Shown here: one piece after another, positions 46,591-58,088 of the stretch
Position numbering within the stretch: the first letter of the stretch is position 1
Layout of the letters: every line of letters begins with the position of its first letter
Origin: Marvania coccoides
Lineage: Eukaryota; Chlorophyta; Trebouxiophyceae; Chlorellales; Chlorellaceae
Direction: 5' to 3'
NCBI GenBank assembly: GCA_963854735.1
Contig: OY978097.1
Location: forward strand, 1,178,001-1,242,000
DNA length: 64,000 nt
Notes under the pieces: model-generated
Databases searched by the model: none
The model's input: the letters and a program-made list of their open reading frames with translations, nothing else
What the model was told of the DNA's origin: nothing
Translations under genes and position numbers: made by a program

Positions 46591-47309
46591 CGAGAAATTG
46601 CGCTACGGGACCAGCTCACAACGCGGATTTCAATATAATTCTTTATTTAAAAACATTGATGTACAAATTTTTACCGGTGTACCATTGTTTTGAAAAGCTG
46701 TTGGCAGCCCAAAATTCCTCTTTAGGTACTGAAGGACGTTTTCAGGGCGTCAAAGACCTCAAGCCGAGATTCTGACGACCTAAATGGTCGACAGGAGTCC
46801 AGAGGTAGCTTATTGGAAGGAGATATTGCGCTTAGAAGGCTTCGGTAGCGGGCAGAAGCGTTGATGGCCTCAGCCCCCTTCCAAAAGCCGGTTTACTCTC
46901 CTGGAAGAAAAACAACGAATAGGAGGCAACGCTACAGTCTCATAAGAATAGGAGTTTCTTTGATTGTGGTACACTCGATAGCCCCCTCCCCAGGGGGTCA
47001 TGGACGATGGGACCCCTCCCCCCCTCCTCCCCACAGTCATTAGTCGCGCGGCATGCTTCTATATCAGTCAACTATGAAAAGCTTCAACTCTTGCATATAG
47101 CTTCAGCTCCATCCCATGCTGAAGTAGGTGGAATGGGAAGAAAAGTAGTCGGCATGCATGGCCATGGACTGCTTTAATTTCTTATTTTTTTAAAGATTTA
47201 TAACTGGTAGCAATTTCCGCGGAAAAGGTTGCTCATTAAACGAATCGCAAAAACAAGCACATCAAATCATTTAAAAATAAAATTGACGCAAAATCACCGG
47301 CTGGTTGCG
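46591..47309. promoter_or_regulatory. Divergent spacer Ulp1 / RPB11
   Basis: 719 bp lie between divergent starts. There is a C/G-rich stretch at 46980-47035 with CCCCTCCCC runs. I looked for small RNA genes here and could not support any. Confidence 0.45.
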
Positions 47310-47909
47310 ATGAGCAATGCACCAGATCGATATGAGAAATTCGTTGTGCCAGAAGATGTGGCAAAGTGAGTGTGGCCTCTTGATTTGGGCAACAATAAAT
47401 TTCAAGAATTTAGCTTAATTTACTGTTTTATTCCTTCAGGATTGACTACGAAAAGGACGCAAAACTTCCAAACGCGGGGACCTTCATCATTCAGCGCGAG
47501 GATCACACAGTTGGGAACTTGCTGCGAATGTGAGACGCCTTGCCGACACCGCATTTTTTTCTTCTCACACGCCCCGCCCCCCACTTCATTTGCTGAATGT
47601 TTTGCCTCCTTTTCACATCCAGGCAACTGCACAAGGACCCAACAGTGACGTTTGCAGGCTATAGAATCCCCCACCCTCTGGAATACCAAATGCTGATTAA
47701 GGTGCGAAGGCTGGTGTTCACGTAGTTGTAGTATTGCATACGGACTTCGAAGTTTGATGAATTTATATGCTCTGACGTGGTGCCTGCAGGTGCGTACAAC
47801 TGGCACAAAAACCCCCACAGCGAGCGTGCAGGACTCGCTCGCAGAACTGAAGGACATCTTTGCAGACCTGAGGACCCAATTCAGGAGCGAGGCGAGCAAG
47901 CGCGCATAG
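47310..47909 (+). CDS. RPB11: RNA polymerase II subunit RPB11
   Basis: The exons are 47310-47365, 47440-47529, 47623-47701 and 47790-47909, giving 114 residues. RPB11 dimerises with RPB3 through an alpha-like fold and nucleates polymerase II assembly. The conserved opening is [18 protein letters not shown], and the signature [18 protein letters not shown] is followed by [20 protein letters not shown]. The C-terminal helix ([19 protein letters not shown]) pairs with RPB3. Length equals plant and yeast orthologues (116-120). Introns interrupt it in phases 2, 2 and 0. Confidence 0.96.
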
Positions 47910-48013
47910 GATACACTATCTTTTTTCTTTAATTCTAATGACAGTATTGCCTCTGACGAATAATAAATTCTTACAAAATGACACGTTAATATGACCCTAA
48001 AAAGATGATGCGC

Positions 48014-49027
48014 TCACATAAGTGTTCTCGCATTTGGGATTCCTCTCGCTGTCATCACAGTCTCCGTGTGCGACACAAGGTCAAAGTGGAGCGTCTCGAA
48101 CTCTTCTTTGAGCTCCTGCAGCGCCTTTTGGCCGCGGTGCCGCAGCAGCTCTGAAGAGTTGAGCCGCTGTTTGAGGTAGGCGTTCTCCCGTCGCAGGGCA
48201 TCCAATTGGCTTGTATCTGACGAGGGGATCTTGGACTGCGCGACTAGCCTCTGGTTCTCAGCCAGCACCTCCTCAATGGCTTGCAAGGAAAACTCTGTCC
48301 AAAGGGAATGAATGAAAAAAATGCATTTATTTAATTGGGGAGGGGGGGTGGAGAGTGAAATTTCCTAACTGATAAGTATTTGTTGGAGTAAAAACACACC
48401 TGACCCGTGCACTTGGACCGCCACTCTCTGGCACCCAGCGGGCAGGTCGTCCACGCCTGTCACAGGCACAAGGCCATACACCCGCACCCGGTCTCGCCGC
48501 ACCCCAAACTTGCTGGCGCACTGCTGCTGTAATTCAGCGACAGCCTCAGCCGGCCCTGACGACGACCGCGTGACGGCAAAGGCCGGGGACAGAAGGTCCA
48601 CCTCAAACTGAGGCTGGGAGGAGTTTTGCTGCGGCTGCAGAGCTTGAGGCTGCATGAAGGGCTGAGCTGGTGACGCCGAGAGGTTGGCTCCGCGCGAGAA
48701 GCCTCCCATTCCCCCGCCAATTCCACCCAGAGAAAGGTTCAACGGTGCAGGCCGGGCGCTGGGCTCAGCCGGGGCGCTGGCTGCAGCTGCGGCAGTCCCG
48801 CCCAGGTCCAGCCGCGGCACAGTTCCCAAGCCGAGCCTGGGCACCGGCGGAGGGGGCCTGACGGCGCCCTGAGGTGGCCCTGGGATCGAGCGCATGGCTG
48901 GGTCACCTCGTGGCGTTGCCCCGCAGCTGGAGGTTGGGGTGGAGCACGCGTCCGAGTCGGAGGTTAAGTCAGATGATGTGATTGCGCCGGAGGAGTCTGT
49001 CGCGGTGGCGTCGTCCAGTGTAGACAT
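48014..49027 (-). CDS. Unknown protein: low-complexity N-terminus, C-terminal coiled coil
   Basis: The exons are 49027-48400 and 48294-48014 (phase 1), giving 302 residues. The first 145 residues are Ser/Pro/Gly/Ala-rich with repeated PRLGLGTVPRLDLGG-like and GGIGGGMGGF runs. A short ordered segment follows at about 160-208 (FEVDLLSPAFAV, QCASKFGVRRDRVRVYGLVP, RVAVQVHG), which looks like a small alpha/beta domain. After the splice there is a coiled coil (FSLQAIEEVLAENQRLV, LDALRRENAYLKQRL, ALQELKEEFETLHFDLVSH). There is no signal peptide or membrane helix. The layout of a disordered head and coiled-coil tail suggests an assembly or scaffold protein, but the family is not recognised. Confidence 0.7.
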
Positions 49028-49960
49028 TGTTGCTATTGGTTATTTAAAAAATAGATGTTCGATCGATTGTGACTGTTGCCGGTGGGTGACCACCACCAGC
49101 GCCGCAGACAAATTAGCAAGAATGGATTCAGCGCGTTGATATTAGTTTTCGAAATAAATAAATAAATTCAAATTTTTAGAGTTTCACATCAAAAAGAAAG
49201 GAAGAAAAAATTGGAGGAAAAAACTTCTTCTTCTCCCTTGTGCTTTCCAAAAGCCGTGTGTTTAGCTGCCTACAGCGTACCGTTTTAGGGCCAGTGCCGT
49301 CACCATCGGCATTTCAGCGTTTGGGGTGTGAAGCCCTTGAGTTATAAAACAGTCAACAGTCGTAGTAAACCTTAAACCATTTGTAAAACCTTAAAACCTT
49401 AAAGTAGCAGGGGCCAGGGGCTGATGATAAATCACAAACTTTCAAAAAATGATAATTTTTAAGAAAGCGGTCAAACAGTTCATTTTATTTATTTTGATGC
49501 TCCAGTGCACAGGCGGTGGAAAAGCTGAGCAGGCGTGAAGGCCCTTGGGCAAGCATCGGCTCCCAATAATTAATGCTGCTTGAAAGATTGGCTGCCTGCA
49601 TAATGAGCCAACTCAGTGCCCCTCAGCAGCTCCCAGCTCAAATGCCGCTTTGGCGGGCCTCGGTCAATTACCGCTTGTGTACTTAAGAATGCCCTTCTAC
49701 GGCGTTTAGATTGCTCAGCCATTTGACAAACTCGGCCAACCGTCCATTAACGAGCTTTGGAGGCGAAATGGTGCCGAGGACAAGGACAGCTGCCGCCACG
49801 CTTTAAATCTCAACTTTGGATAAGGGACACTCGTCGTGGATATTGTTGCGTGGCCTCTATTTTTTTTACGTTTACTCTTTTCAGATCAATTGATCCGTCT
49901 ATATAATATTATATTTCTTATTTCAAAAGCCCAGATCAACACACTAAAGACAATCTAGAA
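49028..49960. promoter_or_regulatory. Long upstream region of Ycf54
   Basis: 933 bp lie between divergent starts. A TCTATATAATATTATATTT stretch near 49898-49916, about 55 bp before the Ycf54 ATG, is a candidate TATA region. No open frame is credible. Sequences resembling light-response elements could not be judged reliably by eye. Confidence 0.45.
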
Positions 49961-50822
49961 ATGGCTTCCCTTCAGATGAACGTCATGACAAACGCCGTCA
50001 GCGCTCGGCGTGCTGTTCAGGCGGCCAATGCGACACCTGTCATGGCTAAGAATGCATCTCTGCGCCAAATGTCCCCTTGCTTTTCCCCCGCTGCTCCCTC
50101 CGTCCGTGCTCGTTTTGTTGCGATGCGCGCAGTGGTGCCTGTTGAAGCCGAGAAGTTCGTCGACCCCAGCGTTGGGACTGTGAGTAGCTTGAACTGAATA
50201 CCTGGCACGCCGCCATTCTCGTAGGGTTTCACTTGGCGCCTGCCGAATGCCATTTTTTTGGCCTTTTGACCGCCGCTCCTCAGTTTTCATCATGTTTCCT
50301 CGCTCCGTCTTCATTTTTCAGCCTGAGTGGATTGCGCTGGTCGCCCGTGCCGAATTCTTCTTCAACGACGCCCAGAACGAGGCCCTTGCAGAGCAGGTGC
50401 GCGAGCTGAAGCGGTACTACGAGGAAATCGGCCGTGAGCAGGACTTTTTCTTCGTGTCTGAGCCCGCTTGGCTCGACAAGTTTCCCGAGACGAAGCAGGT
50501 GCAGCGACCGTGCGTGGCCCTGGTCTGCCCCGACAAGCAGTGGATGACGTGAGTTATTTTGCTTTACGACGCAACAATTTCTACTGTCTGCCTCGCCTTC
50601 CTCATCCTCCTTCTCCCTTCACCTTTTCCTCAATGCCCCCATGTGTGCAGTTTTATGAAGCTCCGCCTTGATCGCGTGCTCAAGGTCGAGCTTGGCCCCA
50701 TGACCATTGACGAGGCCACCAAGTCCACCGCCCCCGTGCCCAAGTTCTCTCCCCCCGCAAAGTGGACCGCCCCCTACGCTCCCTACGCCTATGGCTGGTG
50801 GGAGAAGTTTATGCGCAACTGA
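49961..50822 (+). CDS. YCF54: Ycf54/LCAA, accessory subunit of Mg-protoporphyrin ester cyclase
   Basis: The exons are 49961-50179, 50322-50548 and 50651-50822, giving 205 residues. Ycf54 is required for accumulation of the oxidative cyclase that forms protochlorophyllide ring E in chlorophyll synthesis. After a transit peptide of about 65 residues (MASLQMNVMTNAVSARRAV, Ala/Arg/Ser-rich) comes ALVARAEFFFNDAQNEALAE, LKRYYEEIGREQDFFFVSEP, AWLDKFP, RPCVALVCPDKQWMTFMKLR, LDRVLKVELG and the C-terminal WTAPYAPYAYGWWEKFM. The KLRLDRVL block and GWW end match land-plant LCAA closely. The long upstream region contrasts with the short spacers elsewhere and may reflect strong light-dependent regulation, which is inference. 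Confidence 0.92.
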
Positions 50823-50990
50823 AAAATACTAGTAGGAGTAGTTTGATGATGTAGATATTTCATGTAGAATTTTGACCCATAAAAAATATCACCGCCTGCT
50901 GAGATAAAAAAAGCATGTTTCATATACACATACTTTGTAAACTGACCGCCTTTTTAAATTACAGCCAATAAAAAAACATAAATATCATTT

Positions 50991-52003
50991 TCATGGACTC
51001 TGGCTGAGCATGACATCAACTTTATCATTCCATGCCGATGTCCAAGCCTGGTCAAGGATTGTGAAGGCGCGCTGGGTGCCAGAGCCGATCACGACGACAC
51101 CTTCTTCGCCGCAGGGCTGCATGAGGAGAGACTGGGTGTTGGTGGGCAGGTAGCTGAAGAACTCAAATCGCCCTGGAAAGAGGGAGAGGTTGGCAAGATA
51201 GTTTGCTGCTCCTTTCTGCTGCACCACCGTGCAGAGCGGCCCCAGCTGTGCACTACCAGGGTCATGCCCAGGCAGCATGCACCCCATGTGCGCTATGCAC
51301 CGCCCGTTGCGAAAAACAACCATGAATTTTGCATCGGTTGCCCACTGAATTGCTGCCCAAGCCCTGTTTATAAAACGAATCTCCTGGTTAATAAAAGGAA
51401 AATAAAGGGAGAGAAATGAATTAAATTTGTCTCACGATTGAAGCTCTTGCACGGCTTCTGCGGACAACGAATCTTTGAAGTAGTGCACTTGTTCTGCTTC
51501 CAGCTCAACCACCGTCGGAGCCTTGGGCTTGAGCGCTAGCCATTGCAGCCCCGTCAAGCTCAGCAGAGCGGAAATGAAGATGACGATGACGTCTGCTCTG
51601 GACTGGCCAGAGCTTGCGAGGAGTGCTGGCTCGATCTGCAAATACGAGTGGCGTTGTTGAGCGCTCGTCTAATTTCGAAAAAAGAGGGAAGAGGGAAACT
51701 GCTAACTCACCCCTGATGCCAGGCGGTTGAGCACCACTGAAGATATCCCGAGCACTCCAGCAGCTATGGGCACCACCCTGATGAGTGATCCACTAGAGTC
51801 CTGCAGCGGCAGGCGTGCGAATATAGTGCTTTTGAAATGTTATGGGAACAAATCTCAGAAGGTTCAATTAGCGTGGGTCTTACCGACAGTGCACTGCAGG
51901 AAACAGGATCAGGGCGACGTTTCTCTGTGCTCCCCCAACTCCTGGTGCAAAATAAGTTTCGGAGAGAGCCAGCTGCTGGGCGGATTTGCGCCGCCATCCG
52001 CAT
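50991..52003 (-). CDS. CCB4: CCB4, cytochrome b6f heme c(i) attachment factor
   Basis: The exons are 52003-51884, 51800-51711, 51635-51436 and 51363-50991, giving 260 residues. CCB4 with CCB1-3 attaches heme c(i) to cytochrome b6 in the thylakoid membrane. After a transit-like N-terminus (MRMAAQIRPAAGSLRNLF) there is a first helix region (LIRVVPIAAGVLGISSVVLN), RLASG, then SQSRADVIVIFISALLSLTG, the conserved SRAD motif entering a second helix, and the stromal part AVQELQSAWAAIQWATDAK, VVFRNGRCIAHMG. The last acceptor was chosen at 51364 because the nearer CAG at 51384 would break the frame from the preceding donor. CCB2 is the related alternative. The start is 165 bp from the divergent GNAT gene. 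Confidence 0.82.
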
Positions 52004-52168
52004 TGTGATGCCAATGTACGAGATATTAAAAATGAATGAATGCAAGTGAAGCAGCCAAGGCTTCATATGATTCAAATTCTCGCAGCTGGCCGAAAAAAGC
52101 CTGGCTAGGATCCGCATTGCCATTAATTCGTTTTTTTTTAACACCAACACGGGTTTTATAAGCAGCGT
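52004..52168. promoter_or_regulatory. Short bidirectional promoter CCB4 / GNAT
   Basis: 165 bp, AT-rich with a T tract at 52131-52138, separate the two divergent plastid-type genes. It must carry both promoters or overlap the transcripts. Confidence 0.4.
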
Positions 52169-53008
52169 ATGAAGTGCTGCATCGCACGTAGGTCCCTGAC
52201 GGTGGCCACCATCTGTGAGAGAATCATCGAGCCAACCGTAGTTGCCAGCACACAGCCACCCACCAAGCTCAAAGTGAGGCGCGCGACGTCTACAGCGGAA
52301 TACCGTGCTGCAGCCTTCCTCCGGGCGCAGTCATTTATCAACATCCCCGAAGACCGCTCCGACTATGCTCGCCGCTCATACTTCCGTATGAAGGCAGACG
52401 AAACGTGGAAAGAGATCGAGGCTGGTAGCCGGAGACAGCCGATCTGTTCCGAAGGAGGCCCCTTGACCTTGCTGCCCATCATTGCAACGTCTGTTGAGGA
52501 ACCTTTGGAGCCTGGCGCTTACCTGGAAGCGTCAGCAATGAGTATTCCAACCGCGGTGGGTTGATTGTGGCATGAAAACGAAATTCTTCGTTTAAAAAGC
52601 TGAATCAAATTCTAAAATTAACTGCTTCAGGAAGGAGTTGAATGGATATTAGGGACGCTCGACGTCAATATTGGGCCTAAACTCCCATGCGAAGAGCTGA
52701 TTGGCTTTTTGCCTGGCGACAGCAGCGCTCTGACAAAGCGAGCGTATCTCAGCAATGTGTGCGTGCTTCCAGCCGCCAGGCGACGAGGGGTGGCAGCCGC
52801 TTTGATAGAAAGCGCCAGCGAGGCTGCGCGGTCACAAGGCATCGACCATTTGTACGTTCACGTTGTTGCAGAGAATGAGCCAGCAAGGCAGCTTTACATG
52901 GCACGCTGTGAGTTCGCGCTGGAGCAGGAAGAGCGAGAGGCATTTGCCAGAGGGCTGAATCGTCCGCGAAGGTTATTATTGTACAAAGCATTGAACCCTG
53001 AAAAGTGA
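52169..53008 (+). CDS. GNAT-family N-acetyltransferase, probably plastid
   Basis: The exons are 52169-52555 and 52631-53008 (phase 0), giving 254 residues. The C-terminal domain has the GNAT acetyl-CoA motif A: LSNVCVLPAARRRGVAAALI (R/Q-x-x-G-x-A), followed by motif B (HLYVHVVAENEPARQLYMAR). An N-terminal GNAT strand-helix is seen in YRAAAFLRAQSFINIPEDRS and FLPGDSSALTKRA. Before this lie about 35 residues (MKCCIARRSLTVATICERII) that fit a transit peptide. Plastid GNATs in plants acetylate protein N-termini and lysines; whether this one does is unknown. The gene pairs head-to-head with CCB4. Confidence 0.85.
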
Positions 53009-53376
53009 ATGAAAGTAAAACAAAATTGCCGAAATGAAAGAATTTTCTTTTTAATTCACAATCAAACCAATACATACCCCTATATTTGGAAATTCCCAGG
53101 CCCGTCCCGCCGCCGCACGGTCTCCCAAGGGCAGATCGAATGCCAGAAATCCTGGCCTGGCGTTAGAACTTGCTGAGTTAGAGTAGTATATTCGGGTGAG
53201 GGTGACTAACTAACAATAACATTTTTTGCCCCTATATTTAGCGGGCAACACCATGGGTTGTTTGGGGTTGAAAACTCATCAAATTGCTTCAACTTGATAA
53301 TACAACCCCCCCAAACGTGATGGGTTTTTTTTTTTTTTTTTTTAATACACCAACAACCCAAAACATAGCAGTGAGT
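53009..53376. other. Convergent spacer holding repeat copy B
   Basis: This 368-bp spacer lies between the 3' ends of the GNAT and 3-hydroxyisobutyrate dehydrogenase genes. It holds the second dispersed-repeat copy, an imperfect inverted pair (gggttgtttggggttg at 53255-53270 and caaccccccc-aaac from 53303) and a 19-base T run at 53325-53343. Confidence 0.75.
53089..53190 (+). repeat. Dispersed repeat, copy B
   Basis: The counterpart of 2062-2180. The core 53128-53171 matches at 40 of 44 bases; shared flanks are gaaattccca, tcccgccgcc and gtagtatat. It has the same orientation and the same convergent-spacer setting as copy A. Confidence 0.7.
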
Positions 53377-54605
53377 TTAACGTTCTGAATTGTAAATGTA
53401 TTGGTAAATTGCGCTAAAGTCTAAGCCAGATCCCGTCATCTCCGCCACCTTTTGGTACAATTCGCTGGCTTTGCTGGTCATGGGGAGGCGGGCGTCGCAG
53501 CCTGCTGCAGCGTCGAGAGCGAGACGAAGGTCTTTCAGCATGAGCGCTGTGCTGAATCCACCCTGGTAGCCCCTTGCGCTGGGAACCCCCTCCTGGACGC
53601 CTGGCACGGGGTTGTACTTTTCGCTGCTCCAGCAATGCGCCGATGAAATGTTGAATATCTTTGTCAGTGCCTCGGGGCTAAGACCCTGGCGCTCTCCAAA
53701 AGCCAGTCCCTCCGCCACCGCGGCCATTGAGACGGCCAGCACCATATTGTTCGCCAACTTGGCAGCTTCGCCGCTGCCATGCGGCCCGCAATGGACCACC
53801 CTCCTTCCCATGGAAAGCAAAAACGGCTCGGCTTCCTCGACAGCATTGGCAGCCCCTCCACACTGCAAAATCAAATGGAAAAATAATTCTTACTCCGGTG
53901 AATTTATTGATTATTTGTTAGTCTTACCATGAATGTCAGCGTCGCTGCCTTTGCAGCAGGAACTCCGCCGCTCACAGGGGCGTCGATCATCAAAGGGGAC
54001 CGTCTTGAAAAGGCGTTGGCAGAATCTGGGTGGAGAGCAGTAGAGGCAGCAGCGGCAGCCATCTCGCGAGAGGTGCCTGGGTCCACAGTGGAGCAATCCA
54101 CTAGTAAAGGGGGCTGAAGAGTTTGCAATTCGCCCGACAGCAGCCCATGGGGCCCAACATAAGCTTCTTTCACATGGGATGGGCTCGGCAACATGGAGAG
54201 GACAGCTCGAAGACCTGTAAAGATCAAAATTACGAGCTCAGAAACCAAAGAATGGAAAAGAAGGAGAAATGCTTGTTTCTTACGCCCATGATACAAAAAG
54301 CAAGCAAAGAAATTTGTTTCTCTAAAACAAGACGAGCTTAATTATCCTCGGAGTACACTAGGCATATGAGGGGGGAAAAGGATGCAAAGAAACTGGATTT
54401 CGCCTTAAAAAAAATTCTTGCCTTGAACTTGGCCCAGCTGCATGGGCGTTTCCATTACTTCTGCCCCTTCCCTGGCCAGCTGGGACGCTGCGTCGGGATT
54501 GCTGTCGCACACAAATAATTTATAGCCATTTCGCACAAGGCTCGTCGCCATGGGGGTGCCCATTTTGCCGAGGCCAATAAAGCCAAGTCGTTTGATCGCC
54601 GGCAT
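53377..54605 (-). CDS. HIBADH: 3-hydroxyisobutyrate dehydrogenase
   Basis: The exons are 54605-54422, 54214-53928 and 53862-53377, giving 318 residues. It oxidises 3-hydroxyisobutyrate to methylmalonate semialdehyde in valine breakdown, normally in mitochondria. The Rossmann motif is LGFIGLGKMGTPMATSL; next come LVDCSTVDPGTSREMA, the substrate loop MIDAPVSGGVPAAKAATLTF, and the catalytic Lys region GSGEAAKLANNMVLAVSMAA. The C-terminal helical domain has STALMLKDLRLALDAA. Intron 1 uses a GC donor (CAAG|GCAAGA). The frame is open without interruption from 54914 to 54605 upstream of the chosen ATG, so a longer Arg/Ser-rich N-terminus, possibly a presequence, could begin at 54914. Related glyoxylate reductases are the alternative activity. 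Confidence 0.93.
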
Positions 54606-54939
54606 TTTATGTGTGGATGAAAGAGGTGCAAGTGAAATGGAGAAGACGGCAACGAGACTTCCAACCAGAAATAGAGTAGAAAAAAGGGAAATTCGCCCTA
54701 AAGATAAGCGTCTGCTTGGTGGTTTGTACTGAATTCGGTGTGGGCGCCTGGGGTGAAGTGCCTTCAAATTTGAAAGGTTGGATCGAAGATTTGAAAATTT
54801 GGTCCGGAAGAGGGAGTCCAAGGCAGCTGGAAACACATTGCCGCGTCTCAAACCCAATTTATCGTATGTAGTTTTACAGTTTAGGATTTTCGTTAAAAAA
54901 AATGCTAGTGACAAAAAAGCACTTGACCCCTACGACACT

Positions 54940-56118
54940 TTAATTCCTCCATTTCAGAGCCAAAATTTCCCTTCTGTTGGACAGTCCATCTTCTAGTACT
55001 TCCACAACCTCGCACGAAATCTCGGGATCCTTGTCCACCAGCTTCACAAATTGCGCCACCGACCCGCCGACACCAAAATAAAAAGACTTGGCGCTCACGA
55101 AACAAACCCCGTTTGGCCGCTTGAGACACTGCACGCATACAGATTATTTATAACCTCAAAGATTTTTGTTTCCCTAGCTTTCATATAAAAACAGCCCCAG
55201 CATTTCGAGATGAGTTCTCAACTCACCTGTTTTATGCATTCCAACAGCCTGCCCATGCTCTCAAGGGCGTAAATCGTCTCAGAGGTGAAAACATAGTCGT
55301 AGATACCGGCCAACCCAAGGTCGTGGAACAGGGAACCAGTGGTTCCCCAGTCTCCGTAAAAAAATCGGACCGGAGGCTCTGCTGTCTGCGAAGAAAAGTC
55401 ATTCTTGCCAGCGCGCCAGTTGGTCAGTACGCATGGAATGGTCAACAGTTCAACAACCTCTCTGTTGTAGTCCTGAAAATCAACCGTTGCTCCTTGCAGC
55501 AAAGCAAATATTCCTGGCAGCCCATGTCCGCAGCCGAGCTCCAACACTCTCGTAGCTGCAGTGCAAGGCTGGTGAAACACTGTGCGAGCCAAGAAGCTGG
55601 AGAGATCTACACTGCCTTCCCACAGCTTAAATCCCCCTGCAGCAACATAAATTAACAACCCAGTGAACAAGGAAATGAAGAAAAGTCGGGGGTGGGGGGT
55701 GGGGGGGGGGTGTTACCTTCATATTTGCCTGGAATCAGATCATTCTGCAGCACACCGTCTTGATTTAAAGCCCGCGAAGCTTCAGCAGTGTTCATACGCC
55801 CCTAATTCATTCAGTAAATGGCGGTTAGTTAAAGATTGCCGACAACATTTGTAACATGAAAGAGTAGACTTACCTTGAGAAGGGTAACGGTGTCGGTTAC
55901 AGAAACCGAATCCCACGTCAGAATATGCGCCTATTTGAAAGATAGCTGGAGTAAGAGGCCAGGAAGAATATCAAGCAGTGCATACGAAGCTGACTTGCCT
56001 GGGCGGTGGCTGGAAAAAGCACCTCCTCGGCCACTGCCAAGCTCTGGTCTGCCTCATTCTTGCCAATGTCAGGAACATCCTCGCTTATCACAGTGTTGAA
56101 ATTGAATTTAAAGGCCAT
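54940..56118 (-). CDS. METTL18: METTL18/HPM1-like protein-histidine methyltransferase
   Basis: There are five exons: 56118-55999, 55930-55874, 55801-55717, 55636-55227 and 55128-54940, giving 286 residues. METTL18/Hpm1 methylates a histidine of ribosomal protein uL3. The family entry block is spliced together: NDLIPGKYE then GGFKLWEGSVDLSSFL. The SAM motif is TRVLELGCGHGLPGIFALLQG, followed by VDFQDYNREVVELLTIPCV, FFYGDW and YDYVFTSETIYALES. The C-terminal exon reads VSAKSFYFGVGGSVAQF, also typical. Exon 1 ends at a GC donor (CAG|GCAAGT). The intron 55716-55637 contains a 20-base nearly pure G tract (plus strand). The first ATG is at 56118; the preceding in-frame codon series has no ATG. Confidence 0.88.
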
Positions 56119-56411
56119 CAAACTAGGCTTGCACAACTAATAAAAATTCTCATAAGTTTCAAAAAGATTATAAAACGCAGAGCCCAGGCTTCTATACCAG
56201 CACCCCGATTACGCACTTGATTAATATTCTTACAAAATTTAAATCATTGGGAATTGCCAAAAACAATAGATATCTCTTTATTTTTCAAAAGCAAGGAGGC
56301 TCGTTACGCCGATTAATCTTCAGAATGCCCCAATTTCGATTGGAAATTATATGTATAAGGTGTTTTTGTCAAAGTGGTTCTAAACGCTGTTTAGCCTTCA
56401 GATAGTAGATC

Positions 56412-58088
56412 ATGACGGAATCAGGAAGTGATCCACGATTGAAATTCGTAGTAGCCGAGAAGGAGTTCAAGGTGTTTCGAAACATCCTTCGCTGCCTGCA
56501 CAAAATTGGCCCGCTGCTGATGATCGAAGCGACACCTAACGAGGTATCACAAATTTTTCCATCTTAGAACAATTCCAAGCTTTCTCTTCTGCTAACCGAC
56601 TCCTTGGGCGCAGACCAATTTTCTAGCCTTGAACACCTCTCAAACGGGCCACATGTCGATCACCTGCAACGCCGGCTTCTTTCAGGAGTACAATGTGTTT
56701 GGCTGCCGGACGCTCAACGCTGTGGTGCTGTTGAAGGTATAGGCAGATGACTTTCATGCGTGGTGATTTGTCCTGTCGTATTGTTTATTCCAACCCTGTT
56801 CTTTTTCCAGAACGTGCTGGCCCCCTTTCGCTCTCAAAAGGTGGAGTCTGCGGCCTTTGAGCTGTGCGTAAATGAGTGCCGCCTGACAACCACCCTGGAG
56901 TGCGAAAACGGTGAGAAAATAAACCAATAACAGTTGCACTTTTTGTATATTTCAAATCTCACCCTCAAAGCTGGGATAATCATTGCAGGCCTGGTGAAAA
57001 GGTACAGTTTTCCGACGACAGATGACGAAGTGGTCAAAGCCAGCGACGTGGAGGGCCTGCCTGTGAAAGTGGTTGCAGAGCCGTCCTCAATGATCAAGTT
57101 TCTCTCCACGTTTCACTCTGGGGTTGCGGAGGTGGCTCTGGTGGCGCACCGCATGGATGATAGGGGGTCGGGGCCCAGCGTCGACCTGAGGAGCCATCTG
57201 GACCCTGCAAAGAGTTAGTTTAGTTTGGCCTTTTATTTGACTGAGGGTTCCATTCTGAAAGATTGAAGTCCATCCCGTTATTATCTTGCAGGTGCCGGTG
57301 ACAAGTCGCTGCACGCCATGCTCACTTTGAAGGGTAGCATGCAGTTCGTGAGCTATGAGAATAACACAGGCAAGACGTGAAATGCTTGCATAATCGAGAG
57401 TTACGTGTAGCAGCTTTCTTGACCAAGTTCTCACTGTTTAGTTTCTGTCGTTGAGTGCAGACTCCCTTGTGGAGATTATTTTTAACGTCAAAGACTTCAA
57501 GGCTTTTCTGGCGCTGTGCGATTCACTCAAGGTCGAAGTGCAGCTGAACTGCATAGCCCCAGGGCGCCCGCTGGTTCTGACTTCCCGCAATGGGCACGAG
57601 GACTTCGTAAAAGCCAAGCTAATATTGTCAACAGTGGACAGCGGAGAAGGAGCGACGCAGGAAGAAGTATATATGTATGCAGCGCCGATGGCGGCGGCGT
57701 CAATGCGGCAGCCACAGCAGCAGAATGCAGAGGAGATGGCAGAAGACGGTGAGCATGTTTTATTTTATTGTTCTTGTTAATTTGGCATTTATTTCAGATT
57801 TCTACTTCTATTTAGATTTTTCTGTTTATATTTTTATCTTTAAATATTGATGCAGTGCCGATGGACCCCTGGAAGGAAGAAGAGAAGGACGAGTGGGTTG
57901 CTGTTGCTGCTTTTTCCATATGGATGAACTATACGATTTATTATTTTCTTCTTTATTCCGTCGCTTAAATGTAACATTTGCTTTTTATCTGATGCAGGGA
58001 AGCTGGCATCGCAAGCACCCCTCCTGAATACATGGGCGGCAGGAGTGGTATGCCAGGGCTCATTTCCACTGCCCCCGGGCGCTCATGA
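56412..58088 (+). CDS. RAD9: Checkpoint clamp subunit RAD9 (9-1-1 complex)
   Basis: There are eight exons: 56412-56543, 56614-56736, 56811-56910, 56989-57213, 57292-57369, 57461-57748, 57856-57892 and 57998-58088, giving 357 residues. RAD9 with RAD1 and HUS1 forms the PCNA-like clamp that activates ATR signalling at damaged DNA. The first PCNA-like domain has FKVFRNILRCLHKIGPLLMI, FLALNTSQTG, FFQEYNVFG, and the linker AVVLLKNVLAPFRSQKVES. The second has VDLRSHLDP, SMQFVSYENNTDSLVEIIF, VKDFKAFLALC and GRPLVLTSR. The C-terminal tail is short (about 60 residues) with Gln- and Glu-rich parts and lacks the long phosphorylated tail of animal RAD9. Intron 5 uses a GC donor (ACAG|GCAAGA). Confidence 0.88.

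Noticed and set aside
51364..51384. Nearer CCB4 acceptor at 51384 giving EIRFINRAW
   Set aside because: With the preceding donor (TC|GTGAG, phase 2) it causes an early stop. The acceptor at 51364 preserves frame and gives the family-like ELQSAWAAIQ.
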